A stretch of DNA of 64,000 nucleotides from Paraspadella gotoi (Eukaryota > Chaetognatha): positions 18,833,820 through 18,897,819 of the forward strand of contig CM119264.1 of NCBI GenBank assembly GCA_051294375.1. The letters run 5' to 3'. Under the pieces are notes generated by a model. That model did no database searches and was not told the origin of the DNA. It saw only the letters and a list, made by a program, of their open reading frames with translations. A program made the position numbers and the translations under genes. Within the stretch, counting starts at the first letter, position 1, and each line of letters starts with the position of its first letter. Shown piece after piece: positions 34,609 through 51,652 of the stretch.

Positions 34609-34826
34609 AGGTTCTCTTCAATTCTGGTTTTCTGAATCATCTATGCATCCGAAGGCATTAGATTAGATCGGTATTAGATCGGTTTTTACGTAAACAAATT
34701 TGTACATAAACAATTTCTAATTAATAATTTCTTGTGCTTATGATACCTCTTTAACAACAAAAATTTAAAAATAGATTTTAGAATTAATTTTGGTGTTTCA
34801 GGTACATTTTGTTTTATCGACATATT
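34609..34826. other. 3' flank of second kinase gene
   Basis: A short AT-rich flank with a repeated TTAGATCGG word. I could not fix a polyadenylation signal. Confidence 0.5.
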
Positions 34827-35066
34827 GTGGCGGTATATTCACACCGCCTCACGTCCATCATCGTTCAGCCAATCCCATTGGCTCAGAGGGGGAACACATC
34901 CCTTGGCCTTGTGTTCCATCCACAGTCCTTCCCTCTGGGTTGGCAAAGCGTCCTCGGGTAACCGCGCCAGTGACTGGAGGCGTCACTGAGGGTCGGAAGC
35001 CCCTATAGCCAACAATGAGGTGCCCCATCCCAATGGGCATCACAGGCAACCGGGCTGTTGCCATAA
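34827..35066. repeat. Structured interspersed repeat, copy 2
   Basis: This is the partner of 3645-3889. Stems lie at 34829-34834/34843-34848, 34867-34873/34877-34883, 34891-34898/34910-34917, 34968-34974/34982-34988, 35019-35025/35035-35041 and 35045-35050/35057-35062. Compared with copy 1, the first stem has C-G where copy 1 has U-G. The fifth has G-U where copy 1 has A-U. The second and third stems are each one pair longer here. Outside these, ATATTGTGGC and GCCATAATAT form a near-perfect closing stem. It lies about 220 bases past the kinase stop, so it could fall within its 3' UTR. Confidence 0.75.
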
Positions 35067-35443
35067 TATAGTGTTTATTAGATTCACTGGTGTTGTAAAT
35101 AATACATGCACGTGAAATCTTATTTATTTAAAAATTGAACAGTAGTTTCCTTAAAAACAAAAAGTAATTCTGAAACGACGGAAAAAATAGCGCGGAATGT
35201 GTAGACAATATCTTTATGTATCAGGTTATCAGGTTAGAAGCGTCAATCTAATCTAATAATCAGGGATAATTAATAATTCTCAAACAAATAGTTAATGTAA
35301 TTAATCAATCAAATAAAAGAACATCCCTTATGTCAAGAATTATCTTCAAATGAACTAGAAATACTACATAGCAGATAGCACGATAAGAATAGAACTTTTA
35401 GCGATTATAGCAATTAAGTTTTATATCAGAAGTGCCAAAATAG
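35067..35443. other. Intergenic AT-rich spacer
   Basis: No gene or repeat recognised. It probably includes the 3' UTR of the minus-strand ShKT gene. Confidence 0.5.
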
Positions 35444-36556
35444 TCAAGCGTCCCCAATAACATTCCCTTCTCTCTCGTCCACTCCTCCAACGTTCTCATC
35501 CTCGTTCACTTCCTCAACATTTCCTTCTTCTTCTTTCACTCCCGCGACCTCTCCGTCTTCATCGTGCGCGCCTGACAATCTTGCCGAGGTTCCTTTCAGC
35601 TGTCCCAGTCGCTCCTCCCGTCGTTCGTCGTGGTGTCGAACCTTCGCGTGCATGAAGTCGTCCAAGTGGCAGAAGCGACAAGAACGCGCGCAACGTTTGC
35701 GCATGTAGATCGGGTCGCTCTGGCATGCTCCGTGGTGCGCCCAGTGGACGCAAAATTCCGCCACTCGAAAATCATCGAAACAGGGTTTGAGGACTGATAA
35801 TAAAATATAAGAAGGGTAAAAAACTGATACTTTTTTTTTTAAGGAGTGACCACCCTATGTCACTGGCTTGTTTATGCCGACACCATTACACTTTAACCAG
35901 CGTGACCGTGAGGGAATTGAACCCGGTTGGTGAACGAGTACTTAGCTGTCCATTGTCCAAAAACCAATGGGACGAGCTGAGTTTCACCAAAGCTATACGG
36001 GAGGCGAATTTAGGATTCGCCACAAAGTGTCCTTTTTTTAATCTCACATCCGCAGAATCCGCAAGTTGCGCCGCAGTATTTTTGCATTTTGTTTGGATAA
36101 ACGCTGCAAAATCCGCTTCTCGCCCATTTGACGCAGCGGGCGTCGCGGTCGTGGCAGATGTAGCGCTGAGTCCGCCAAAAGTGGTGCAGCGGTGACAAGG
36201 AGACGCTACCGCGGGAGACGCCGGCTGAAGATGCAGACAGCGGGAAAATCAAAATCAAAATTTAAGATAAATTGAATAAATTGAATAAATCGAATCAGGG
36301 TGCTACATGTGAATTTTTTTGTTGCAAGCAGCGAAGTAAAACAATTTGCAATTAAAGAATATAGGAAAAATAGCAGGACTGTGTAAAATTAAATCTTTTA
36401 AAATTTGTTATGCTCACCTCTCACGTATTTCGGCAATACGTGCCAATGAAAACTCCTTCCGTGTCTTCGCTGCGGAAGTGGGTGAACTTTAAGCTCGTCT
36501 CCATGGATACGAATCACAAAGGCAAAAAATAAAATCAATACGGACCACGTAGTCAT
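35444..36556 (-). CDS. Secreted protein with two ShKT domains
   Basis: There are three exons on the minus strand: 36418-36556, 36048-36224 and 35444-35793. All junctions are GT...AG and in phase, giving 221 residues. Residues 1-19 are a signal peptide (LILFFAFVIRIHG). Two ShKT domains follow, each with six cysteines: Cys 70, 77, 86, 97, 101, 104 in exon 2, and Cys 110, 120, 129, 140, 144, 147 in exon 3. Both hold the typical C..WA..G.C core. Each domain sits almost alone in one exon, so the pair may come from exon duplication. The last 70 residues or so are acidic (Glu, Asp, Gly, Val rich) and probably disordered. ShKT domains bind ion channels or act as protein-interaction units in many secreted animal proteins. 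No protease or peroxidase domain is attached. The function is not known. Confidence 0.85.
35831..36034 (-). mobile_element. Candidate tRNA-derived SINE in an intron
   Basis: Read on the minus strand, an A-box-like TAGCTTTGGTG (35985-35995) is followed by a B-box GGTTCAATTCC (35913-35923). About 70 bases later the element ends in a run of 10 A (35831-35840). This is the layout of a tRNA-derived SINE. It cannot fold as a whole tRNA with an acceptor stem. It lies in the second intron of the ShKT gene in the sense orientation. I found no clear target-site duplication. Confidence 0.5.
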
Positions 36557-37135
36557 ACTGTTTAGGAGGAAAATCGAATAAATTCTATGACCATTTACCA
36601 ATGACTATTAGTCATTGACTAAGTAGGCCATTACCTTTTTACATAAATTGAAAGATTATATAGGACGTTATCGTTAAAAATAAAAAGAAATAATTATAAA
36701 AAGTAAGAATAACCTAGCCAAAATTTAGCGGCGGATGTTCAATGAAGAATTTTTTTTGTATTTATATTGATCAAGGAGAGTTTTCTTTCAAAGATCGAGT
36801 CTCCAAAAAAGCCTTGACGGGAATTTGGGTTTTTCGGGGAAGATGAACTCTCTTTTTCTTCGCTGCTTGTGGAGATTTTACGGGGAAACCGGAGGGAGAG
36901 GAGACGCGGAGAGTCGCGGGAGGTAGGATTCGCTAGGCCTCGGCTCTAAAGGACCTCTTAATCTCAATATTAATCAACAAAGAATTAAAATGGGGGTTTT
37001 TGTTTTTCGAAATTGCGATAACGTTTCGACAAGAATTTTTTTTGGGTTTCTTTTAAAATATTTTTTTAAAAATATTATATTCTGATCATATTAGATTCAA
37101 ATTGTCTGAATACATTTAAAATTGTATAAAGGCAA

Positions 37136-37460
37136 AGTTTTTTTCGGTCCATCCGTCAGTCCGTCTGTCTGTCCCCTCTTAGCTTTGACCTCTAATTATT
37201 AAAGAATGAATGGGGCGATTTGCTTTCAATTTTGTCTGTGGGTAAAAAAGTGTGTGATTGAGCTGGAAATCAAGTTTCGATGGAATAGCCCAAGAGGAAA
37301 TGAGTTTAAATGGAAAAAATAAATAACTGTTTCACTATTCAAATATTCTTAAGTTCTTTTTAATTAATTTAATTAATTATTTAATTAATCAACCAATTTA
37401 TGGAATTGCCCGAGTGGAAATTAGTTTTAATGAAAATAACAAAAAACTGTTTCACTATTT
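37136..37460 (+). repeat. AT-rich interspersed repeat, old fragment
   Basis: It shares TCGGTCCATCCGTC, a CCCC..CTTAGC word and GTGTGTGATTGAGC with the copies near 17 kb and 22 kb. It contains two versions of the ATGGAAT.GCCC.AG.GGAAAT unit. It is strongly diverged. Confidence 0.55.
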
Positions 37461-38668
37461 GATCATGATTTTTTTTTCTTTTAATTAATTAATTGCTTAT
37501 TTATTAATTAATTATTATTATATAGCTAATTAATTTATTAATTATCTCTACCAGAGTAACTAGTATGCGTCGACAAAGTGACAGGTACGACGATAGAAGG
37601 TCGAAATGGTTCAGCATAAAAACGAATCGACAACAACAACAACTGGGACGAGCTCTGAAGACTTCAGCACTGGAAGAAACTCGCGGGGAATTTCTTCGCG
37701 ACCTCTTTTATTGAGGGATCAATTAAAACTGGGATCTCCGTCGGTCCCGTCCCCGCCGCGGGGGTCCTTAATTACATCCTTCCAGACGAAACGGCGATAA
37801 TCAAGTATTATATATATTTTTTTTTGAAAATGTATTCTCATGGGCATGCTTAATGAGGCAATCCGAAAGATAGAAAGATAGATTTTACTGTCATCGAAAG
37901 TCGTTAAGTCCAAAAAGGCTATTTTTGGATATTAAAAATTGCCTTTATCTTTTGGGTTATACTTTTAAATAAAATAGAGCGATGATTCTGACGTCACATA
38001 ATTATAAAAATACAACTTCCTTTTCATAAACATTTAAAACTACAACATTGCATGTCGAAAAGATATTTCAATTAATATTATGTCGCATTTTTGCATGTTT
38101 AATCAATAAATATACTTACACTCAAATCGAAATTGAGTTTGAATTTAAATTTCTTTAAAGTAATTTACTTGTATTGTTCATATGTTTACTCTTGAACAAT
38201 AACAGGGGGCAGCATAGGAATTCAGTTTTGCGTGATAGAGAAAACTAAACAAAAGAACAATCTACTTAGAATTCCTCACTTCCTTTCAGACTGAAATTCA
38301 CTGTAAATAAAAGCATTGAAATTTGAGCGTAATTTTTGATAATGCGTCAACTCAATATGTTTTTATGTCGCAAAACTGCCTAAGGTACATAGTTTTAAAA
38401 ATAGTTTGCGTCAGTTGAAAAAAAAAGGTTGGATTGTTTTCAATAATACTGTACGCATAAACATACATTTGATATCCTTAAATTAGTCTTCGTGGCTAAG
38501 ACAAAGTAATAACAAAAATGCATTCAAAATCCTAAACTGTTTTGCGTCGTTAATTGGAACCCCACCAGCCTCTCGTAAAGCGTGGTTTTCGGATAATCGC
38601 AATTACCTTAGAAGGCTAAAGAACCTAATAAGCAGATTAAAGATCCTTGGGCTGAAAGATTTCCCAAG

Positions 38669-38671
<3 letters not shown>

Positions 38672-38712
<41 letters not shown>
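38672..38712. repeat. (CT)n microsatellite
   Basis: About 20 CT units, pure. Confidence 0.95.
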
Positions 38713-38714
<2 letters not shown>

Positions 38715-40380
38715 GTTTAACTCACTCATGGGAAGAACATACTTTAAACTACCGCTTTTTAATACTTCAAGGCAGGAATAGTTTTGATTTGGATGCAAAC
38801 TAAGAGCATGTCTCGATATTGATTGATTGCTTTTGACACTTCAGAGTTCGGGTCATTGCTGAGAGCTCCTCCCAAAATGCAGGGGTCTTTTTTTCTCTCA
38901 CTATTCTTAATCCTTCCTACAGCATAATGTATTTTTATGCTTGAAATTTTTTCATTATAATTTCTTTATTATGATGTCTTTTTTATTACCTGTTATGTTT
39001 TTCAAGAAGAGTCAAATAAAAAGAATTCAAAATTAAAATGATATCAAATTTGTATTTAATGGAATTCAATAGAATGACGTGTATTTTTATTTTCGCCAAA
39101 TCGTGTTGAGACGTGGACGACCCCTGCAGGAACCGTCGTCCATTATCGATCTCTGCCATTGGCTCGCCATTGTCTCCGCGCATCAGAACTATGGGGCATC
39201 ACCTCAGGAAAAGGGACGGAAGAGGAGGAGAGAAAAGTGAGGGGAGGGGGGAGGCTCGGGAAGGTTACTCCGTTCACCGAATGCCCCCTCGCTGTCATTT
39301 TCCCCACAATAGGGGGATGTGACATTTGGTCACAACTGGTCACAGGACTGAATTCATGCAAATTTTTCTTCCTGTGGGCGTTTTGTCCAAACGGAATTCT
39401 TCGTTCTCGTAATAGCCTCGACGTCGACGTTACAGATCGTTCCCGAATCGAGTTCAAATCAGTGAATCCAGGAGCGATCGCGTGATTTCGCTGAGAAGGA
39501 AGTGAGGGGAGGGGGGGAGCAGAAGGGGGGGAGTGGGGGTTGAGAGAGGAACGGTGAGAGGGGGGAGGGAAGTAATCTGACCTCGAGGATGGGAGGACGA
39601 CTACGAATGATGAAGAGGAGGTTGACGACGACGACGACGACGACGAATGGGACGATGCATATTTACGTCGAACGCGCGCCCGTTTTTGCGCGATACAATA
39701 TTCTGAGAACGGATTCAGTTAATTTTTGCAGTAACTCAAGAAAGAGACGGTAGCAGAAAAAAAAATGGTCTCCCTCTGTTCTCTTCCATTGAGGTTAAGA
39801 CCAAGATTCGTGGACGCGGAATTCGGAAATCCGGATTTCGGATTAGAGAGTGGAGACCCTCTTGATGACGCTTTGAGAAAATACTGAGTATTGAAAATAT
39901 TAATAACTATAATTTTTTTTATAGGATAATAAGTCAATGAAATGAATTTATTGTTTGAAACTCGTAAGAGACTAAACATTTTGTAAGTAATGTCACTCCG
40001 GACAGCAGTGGCCACTGGCCACATTTTCATGCTTTTGTTGTTCACTTTTCTTCAATTATTACGAAAGTGAGGATAACAAGCGCGTTTTTACCTAAATATT
40101 AAAAAAATTTAAGTCATATTGTTGTACTTATATCTAAAATTAAATGCGCTTGTTTCGAAACTCTCCGAATGCTTTTTAAAAGTTGTTTCTAATTAGCATA
40201 ATTGAAAAAAAGCGCATAAAGTTTCACGACGGAAAACAGGAAAACGATTAAAAGAATTTTACATGTCTGGGATTAAGAGCTTAGATTAGGAAGTTGTTAA
40301 GAGACAAGGTAAAATCAGACCACCCACCCTAACGGAGAAAATGACACACACAACACACATGAAAAGACACATCACAAAAG

Positions 40381-40385
<5 letters not shown>

Positions 40386-40424
<39 letters not shown>
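40386..40424. repeat. (GA)n microsatellite
   Basis: About 19 GA units, pure, preceded by a short CACA-rich stretch. Confidence 0.95.
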
Positions 40425-40427
<3 letters not shown>

Positions 40428-41266
40428 AAAAAAATTTCATTTACTTGAGTCAACAAAAACGCAGCTTAGTCTGCATTAAGTTCCCAACTAACTTCTATTT
40501 TCTTTTTTCCTTCGTCTTCAAAGTCTCGAAAAAAAAAAAAATTGAGGGGGGACGAAAATGAATAATTACCAATCGAGTTGAACGAGAAATACCTTTAGTG
40601 TTTCAGATCATTTTTCACATCGAAAACGAAACTAGTGTGTGCTGATCTTTCTCCTTTCAGCTTATTAATTCTTCAAGTTGGAAACTGGTTTTCGACGGTC
40701 ATTAATCTAACGTTAAAAGGGGGCCTGAAAAGAATAAGTCACGATTCGGAAACCCAGCGAAAAAAAAAAGGCGGGTGATTTATGGAGGTAAACAGATGAC
40801 TGGCAAACATTAAATTTATCGCCGAGAGTTACACAACCGAACGTTCGGCCCCCTGCGTTCGCCTCGTTTTTTTTTTACGGGAAACTAGTTCGTCTTTCAT
40901 CCGTTCGCTCTCTCGATTTGGCGCCCGCGTGAGAAAAGCGTGGCCCCGTAATAATAATACCTCGTCTTTCTTTTTTTTTTTTTTTACGACTTTTAGCGAT
41001 TTTTAATAAAACGACGAATTTGTTTTATGATAATCTCCCGTCAATTTCGCTCCTCCTTTTTCTCGATCGCAGGTTCCTCATCCGTCGATCGAACTCTTCC
41101 TTCTCCCATTGGTTTCTCGGGCGATCGACCCTCATCTTAAATTTTCTCTTCTGCCTACCGTGCGTTTTGCATCGACCGTTCTTCCCCCCAATTTTCCGCT
41201 CCTTCTCCTCCCCTTGACTCCTCCCTCTACATCGATGAATGTCAGTTGAGGATCGAAATGAGAGGG

Positions 41267-41270
<4 letters not shown>

Positions 41271-41299
<29 letters not shown>
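41271..41299. repeat. (GA)n microsatellite
   Basis: About 14 GA units. Confidence 0.95.
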
Positions 41300-41303
<4 letters not shown>

Positions 41304-42217
41304 CTACACGTATGTAAGACTAGACATGATATCGAAACTGATAACCGGAGGGTTGACGTGATGTCGACCAGACCCGACTTTACAATCTGTTACTGTCTCT
41401 CAGGTAATGAAGGGGAAGCAAACATTGTCGGAGTCATCCATGGATAAAGTTTTCAAAGTTTAGTTAGAACCACAAGCAGTTTTTTTTGGATATGCTAAAA
41501 ACTACGTAAAGAAGGCAAGATTTGGAGTCTGTTCGTTTTGAGCTCACCACACAGAAAAAGGATGGAGGATGGTTTGTGTTGATTTTTTGACAACTGGAGC
41601 TGACAAAAAAAGGAGCTGTAAAACTAACAAAATACCGGATGAAGATTTAACAACGCTCGCTTTTTTTCAGATAGAAATAGGATTTATTTTTTAAAGTTTT
41701 CTTGTATTAATTGTATTGATTTTTTTTATGTTACGAATAAGATTGAAAGTTTTTTTTTTAAATTGAGCCTAGAATTATGAAATTATACATAAAGAACAAT
41801 GGTCGATTAATTTAGTTACATTACTTCTCTCCCAACATATTTCTTTTTCATCTCTCTCTCTCTTCCCTTTCCCCTTCAACTCCTCACCTCCTTATTTTTC
41901 CTCTTCTCTGTTCTCCCAAAGTTTTTTTTTGTCAGGCCTGGATTTGGTTCTTGTGTAAGAAGTACTTATCAAAACATGTTGTTTGAATTCAATTTTCGTG
42001 TATGCGTCAAACTTTCGAAGGAACCCAGGCGAAGGGACAGATAGCAGATTCGTAACATATTTTCTGCTTGTATCCTGTTACGAGGCGCCGAATTCTATGA
42101 CCCCGACGGTCGGTCGCGACCTCGGAGAGCAGAGACAACCCCAACGTGTTCTTTGGCTCTTGAGTTAACAAAAACAAATTTTTATCGCTTCGAAAATAAG
42201 GAAGGGAAATTTTCAAC

Positions 42218-42956
<739 letters not shown>

Positions 42957-43039
<83 letters not shown>
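42957..43039. repeat. (GA)n microsatellite, about 80 bp
   Basis: A pure GA array that continues into GAAAGGGGAGAG-type units to about 43078. It lies about 620 bases from a CT array of similar size in the opposite orientation. Confidence 0.97.
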
Positions 43040-43043
<4 letters not shown>

Positions 43044-43078
43044 GGAGAGAGAGAGAGAAAGGGGAGAGGGAGAGAGAC

Positions 43079-48709
<5,631 letters not shown>

Positions 48710-51597
48710 ATGCTGTTTCTCGTCCTTCTCCCTTCGCCCACCGTCGCCTGGCGTCAACGTCACCCCGAGCGGCGGCAGTGCGAGCACATCACGATCCCGA
48801 TGTGTCGCGGCATCGGGTACAACCTCACCTACATGCCGAATCAATTCAACCACGAGACTCAAGAGGAGGCCGGGCTGGAGGTGCACCAATTCTGGCCGCT
48901 GGTGGAGATTCAATGCTCCCCCCATCTCCGCTTCTTCCTCTGCTCAATGTACGCACCCATCTGTATCCCCAACTACGTCAAACCCTTGCCGGCTTGCAGG
49001 TAAAAACGTCAAAGAATAGAAATTGACTTGGCTTTGTTATGTAAGTAAGGTGTTAGTATTACTGATTAGCGGTAATGGTCAGTTTCAAAATTTTGTTTAA
49101 CATTAATGTTATCCATAGAGATACGGTTAACAATTAATATGTACGTATACCAGCAGCAACCATTTTGTATTAATAATAAAAACTACAAAAAAGCTAAATA
49201 TATTATACCTTAAAGCGTATTATAATTAAATATGCCGCCCAGTCTTCTATCAGAGTAGATATCTTCTTGGTCGTCGTGGGTGTTCCGAAAAATGTTGCAG
49301 GCGGGGAATCTCAAGACGCTTCCGCGCGAATGCGAAAAATTCCCCCCGTTTCCGATTTCGCTACATTTTTTTTCTCGCAAAACTTATTCTTGGAAAAATA
49401 AAAGTAGATGTATATATTTTTTTTTGGAGAATCCCACTCGATGCTAAAGGGTCAAATCACGAAATATTCTTCAACGCAAAAAAGAAATATTTTTTATATT
49501 TTTCTTCCGATTCATTATTTTAGCAATATTTTTGCGGGGTTTATCCAGAGTGGTTCGGATTATCCGTCCACCTTTCATCACATATTTTGGCAATAAAAAA
49601 TTAGAACTTGCTGCCCGATTCCTCTTCCGCCTCCGCACGTGTGTAGCCGATTCGGCTGGGGGAAAGTATCTGATCAAGGAAAAAACCAGACAAGTAATAC
49701 TTTGTGTTTTTTTCTAAGGGAAAGTGGCAAAAATAGCGCGAAATCGGGAACATCTTTCCTGGGTTTTTTTTTTGGCGAAAAAAGTCTATTTTTCACCCAC
49801 AGAAAATAAAAAAAAAATTTCTGGTTGATTCCCAAAATAACGAGTTCTTCGTGAATAAACAAAGAAAGTTTTTATTTGGGAAAAAAAAGGAAAAACCGGA
49901 GAAGAGAGAGGGAGGAGAACATCTCGCATATTTCGTGAAAGAGAGAGATTTCTTGCTGCAAAAATATTCTGACCCCTTCGCACTCCAGGGGCCCCCGAGG
50001 GAAGATGTTCTCGAGGTTTCCACTCTTTTCTTACTAATTGAACCAATCATTATCCAAACTTGTCCTGGGGGAAACTTCCAGCCCGGAGGGGGTGGTTGGG
50101 GATAAAAAAGGGGGTCAGGCAGTGGAAGACGGGAAGGGGGTATAGAGAGAGAGGGTCGATAACTCGACGCAATAATGCGAGGGGGTTTGAAAACGGGGTT
50201 CGAGTGGGAGGAAAAGGAGGGGCAGAGTACATAAGATGAAAAAAAATGTTGGAAGAGATCGAAGGGGAGGAGGAACGAATCGGATACACAGGAAGTGAGA
50301 GTGAATAAAGATGGAGAATTAAAAAAGAATTCGAGGAATAGAAAAAAAGATGGATGGAGAGAGTTACAGAGATAATATGGGGACTTGCTTAGAAGGGTAA
50401 GGACTGAAGAGAGTTGAATGAAAAATCCAAAAAAGGAAAGTTAAGTGTGAAATATGATATATCGTGTTGTACAGCTTTTATTTTGTAAGAAGTTGTTAGT
50501 AAGAATAAGGAAATCGGGAAGCTAAAGGAATTATAGTGAGAAAAAACTTTGAAGCGAAGATTGAGTTGCTCATCGGCGGACCCGAAGCCTTCGACTTGGG
50601 ATCGATCGTGTTCGTCGATCTCTAATCCTCTATACACCCCATTTTACATAATCAAAACATTGAAAAATCCCTCTCGGGGATTTTCTTTTTTCTTTTTTTT
50701 TTTTGCCTAGGGAATTCCCCTCAGACTTCATAATTTCTCTTTTATTTGTGTACATTTGTTGCTCCCTTCTTCGTGAGAGAAGAGGGAAAGAGCGATCGAG
50801 AGAGAGAGAGACTGAGAACGACCATCGCGTTACTTAGATGAAATTAATTGGTTTTAATGAACGTCGGTGTTGAAGTTAAAGTCGAGAAATGCTACTCGTT
50901 ATTGAAATAAATTAGTTCCGCGATAGAGAGCGAGAGAACGAGAGAGAGCAAGAAAAAGTGAGTGTAAAAACTTTTTTTTTTTGCTCGTAGCTGTGGAGTG
51001 AGGGAGGGGATAGAAGAGGCGGAAAGGCAGTGCTGAGAGAAGGGGGGGGGAAATCTGAGGGGGAAGTCATGGTGGTCGAAAGGAGATATGGTAGTGGATG
51101 ATGGGTGAGTTGGGAAGCGAAGCTCGACGAACTTGGTGGTTTTCAGGGTTTGGGAATTGTATTTGCAATCTGGAGAGTCGTTCAAGCGAGGAAAGAGGGG
51201 GGGGAGAAAAAGAAGAAAACTCTCGGGGTCATCCAGCGAGGAACTGATCACTGATCATTGTTCACGGGATCAAGTTTTATGGGGGGAACCGTGGGTCTCT
51301 TTTCGCGAGGGAGTTTCGAACGAGGACGAAAAATCGAGTGGTCTTCAAATCCAAGGATCGGTTTTCGGTCGAAAGCGGGGAAAGGGGTGAAGAGATATCG
51401 ATGGGCGATGGACGGTGAAGAAAAGGCTTCCTTGGTGATTCGGTGATTCGGTGAGGCTGGCTGGTGGTTATCCCGATTGGTAGCGATTTGGTACAAGAGT
51501 AGTGGGGAAAGAAAAAAGAACGAGAGAGATAATCCCACCATCGGTACTCGGAAAAATCTTTCAGGGTTAAGAGGCATCTGCGTGTCTTTTTTCGAGT

Positions 51598-51652
<55 letters not shown>

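Noticed and set aside
34858-35064. 68-residue frame on the minus strand inside the structured repeat, with a similar frame in the copy at 3.7 kb
   Set aside because: The two copies carry indels that break a common frame, whereas the hairpins are kept. Structure, not coding, explains the conservation.
36844-36931. Possible short first exon MNSLFLRC... ending at GTAGGA
   Set aside because: No downstream exon was found, and a start plus a donor this close together is common by chance.
37606-37800. 64-residue frame starting MVQHKNES with a fair start context
   Set aside because: No homology, no splice signals and a Thr repeat. It is of chance length.
51601-51650. Poly(T) as proof of a retroposon
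   Set aside because: No SINE or LINE body with boxes or a coding remnant was seen next to it, so it is listed only as a homopolymer.
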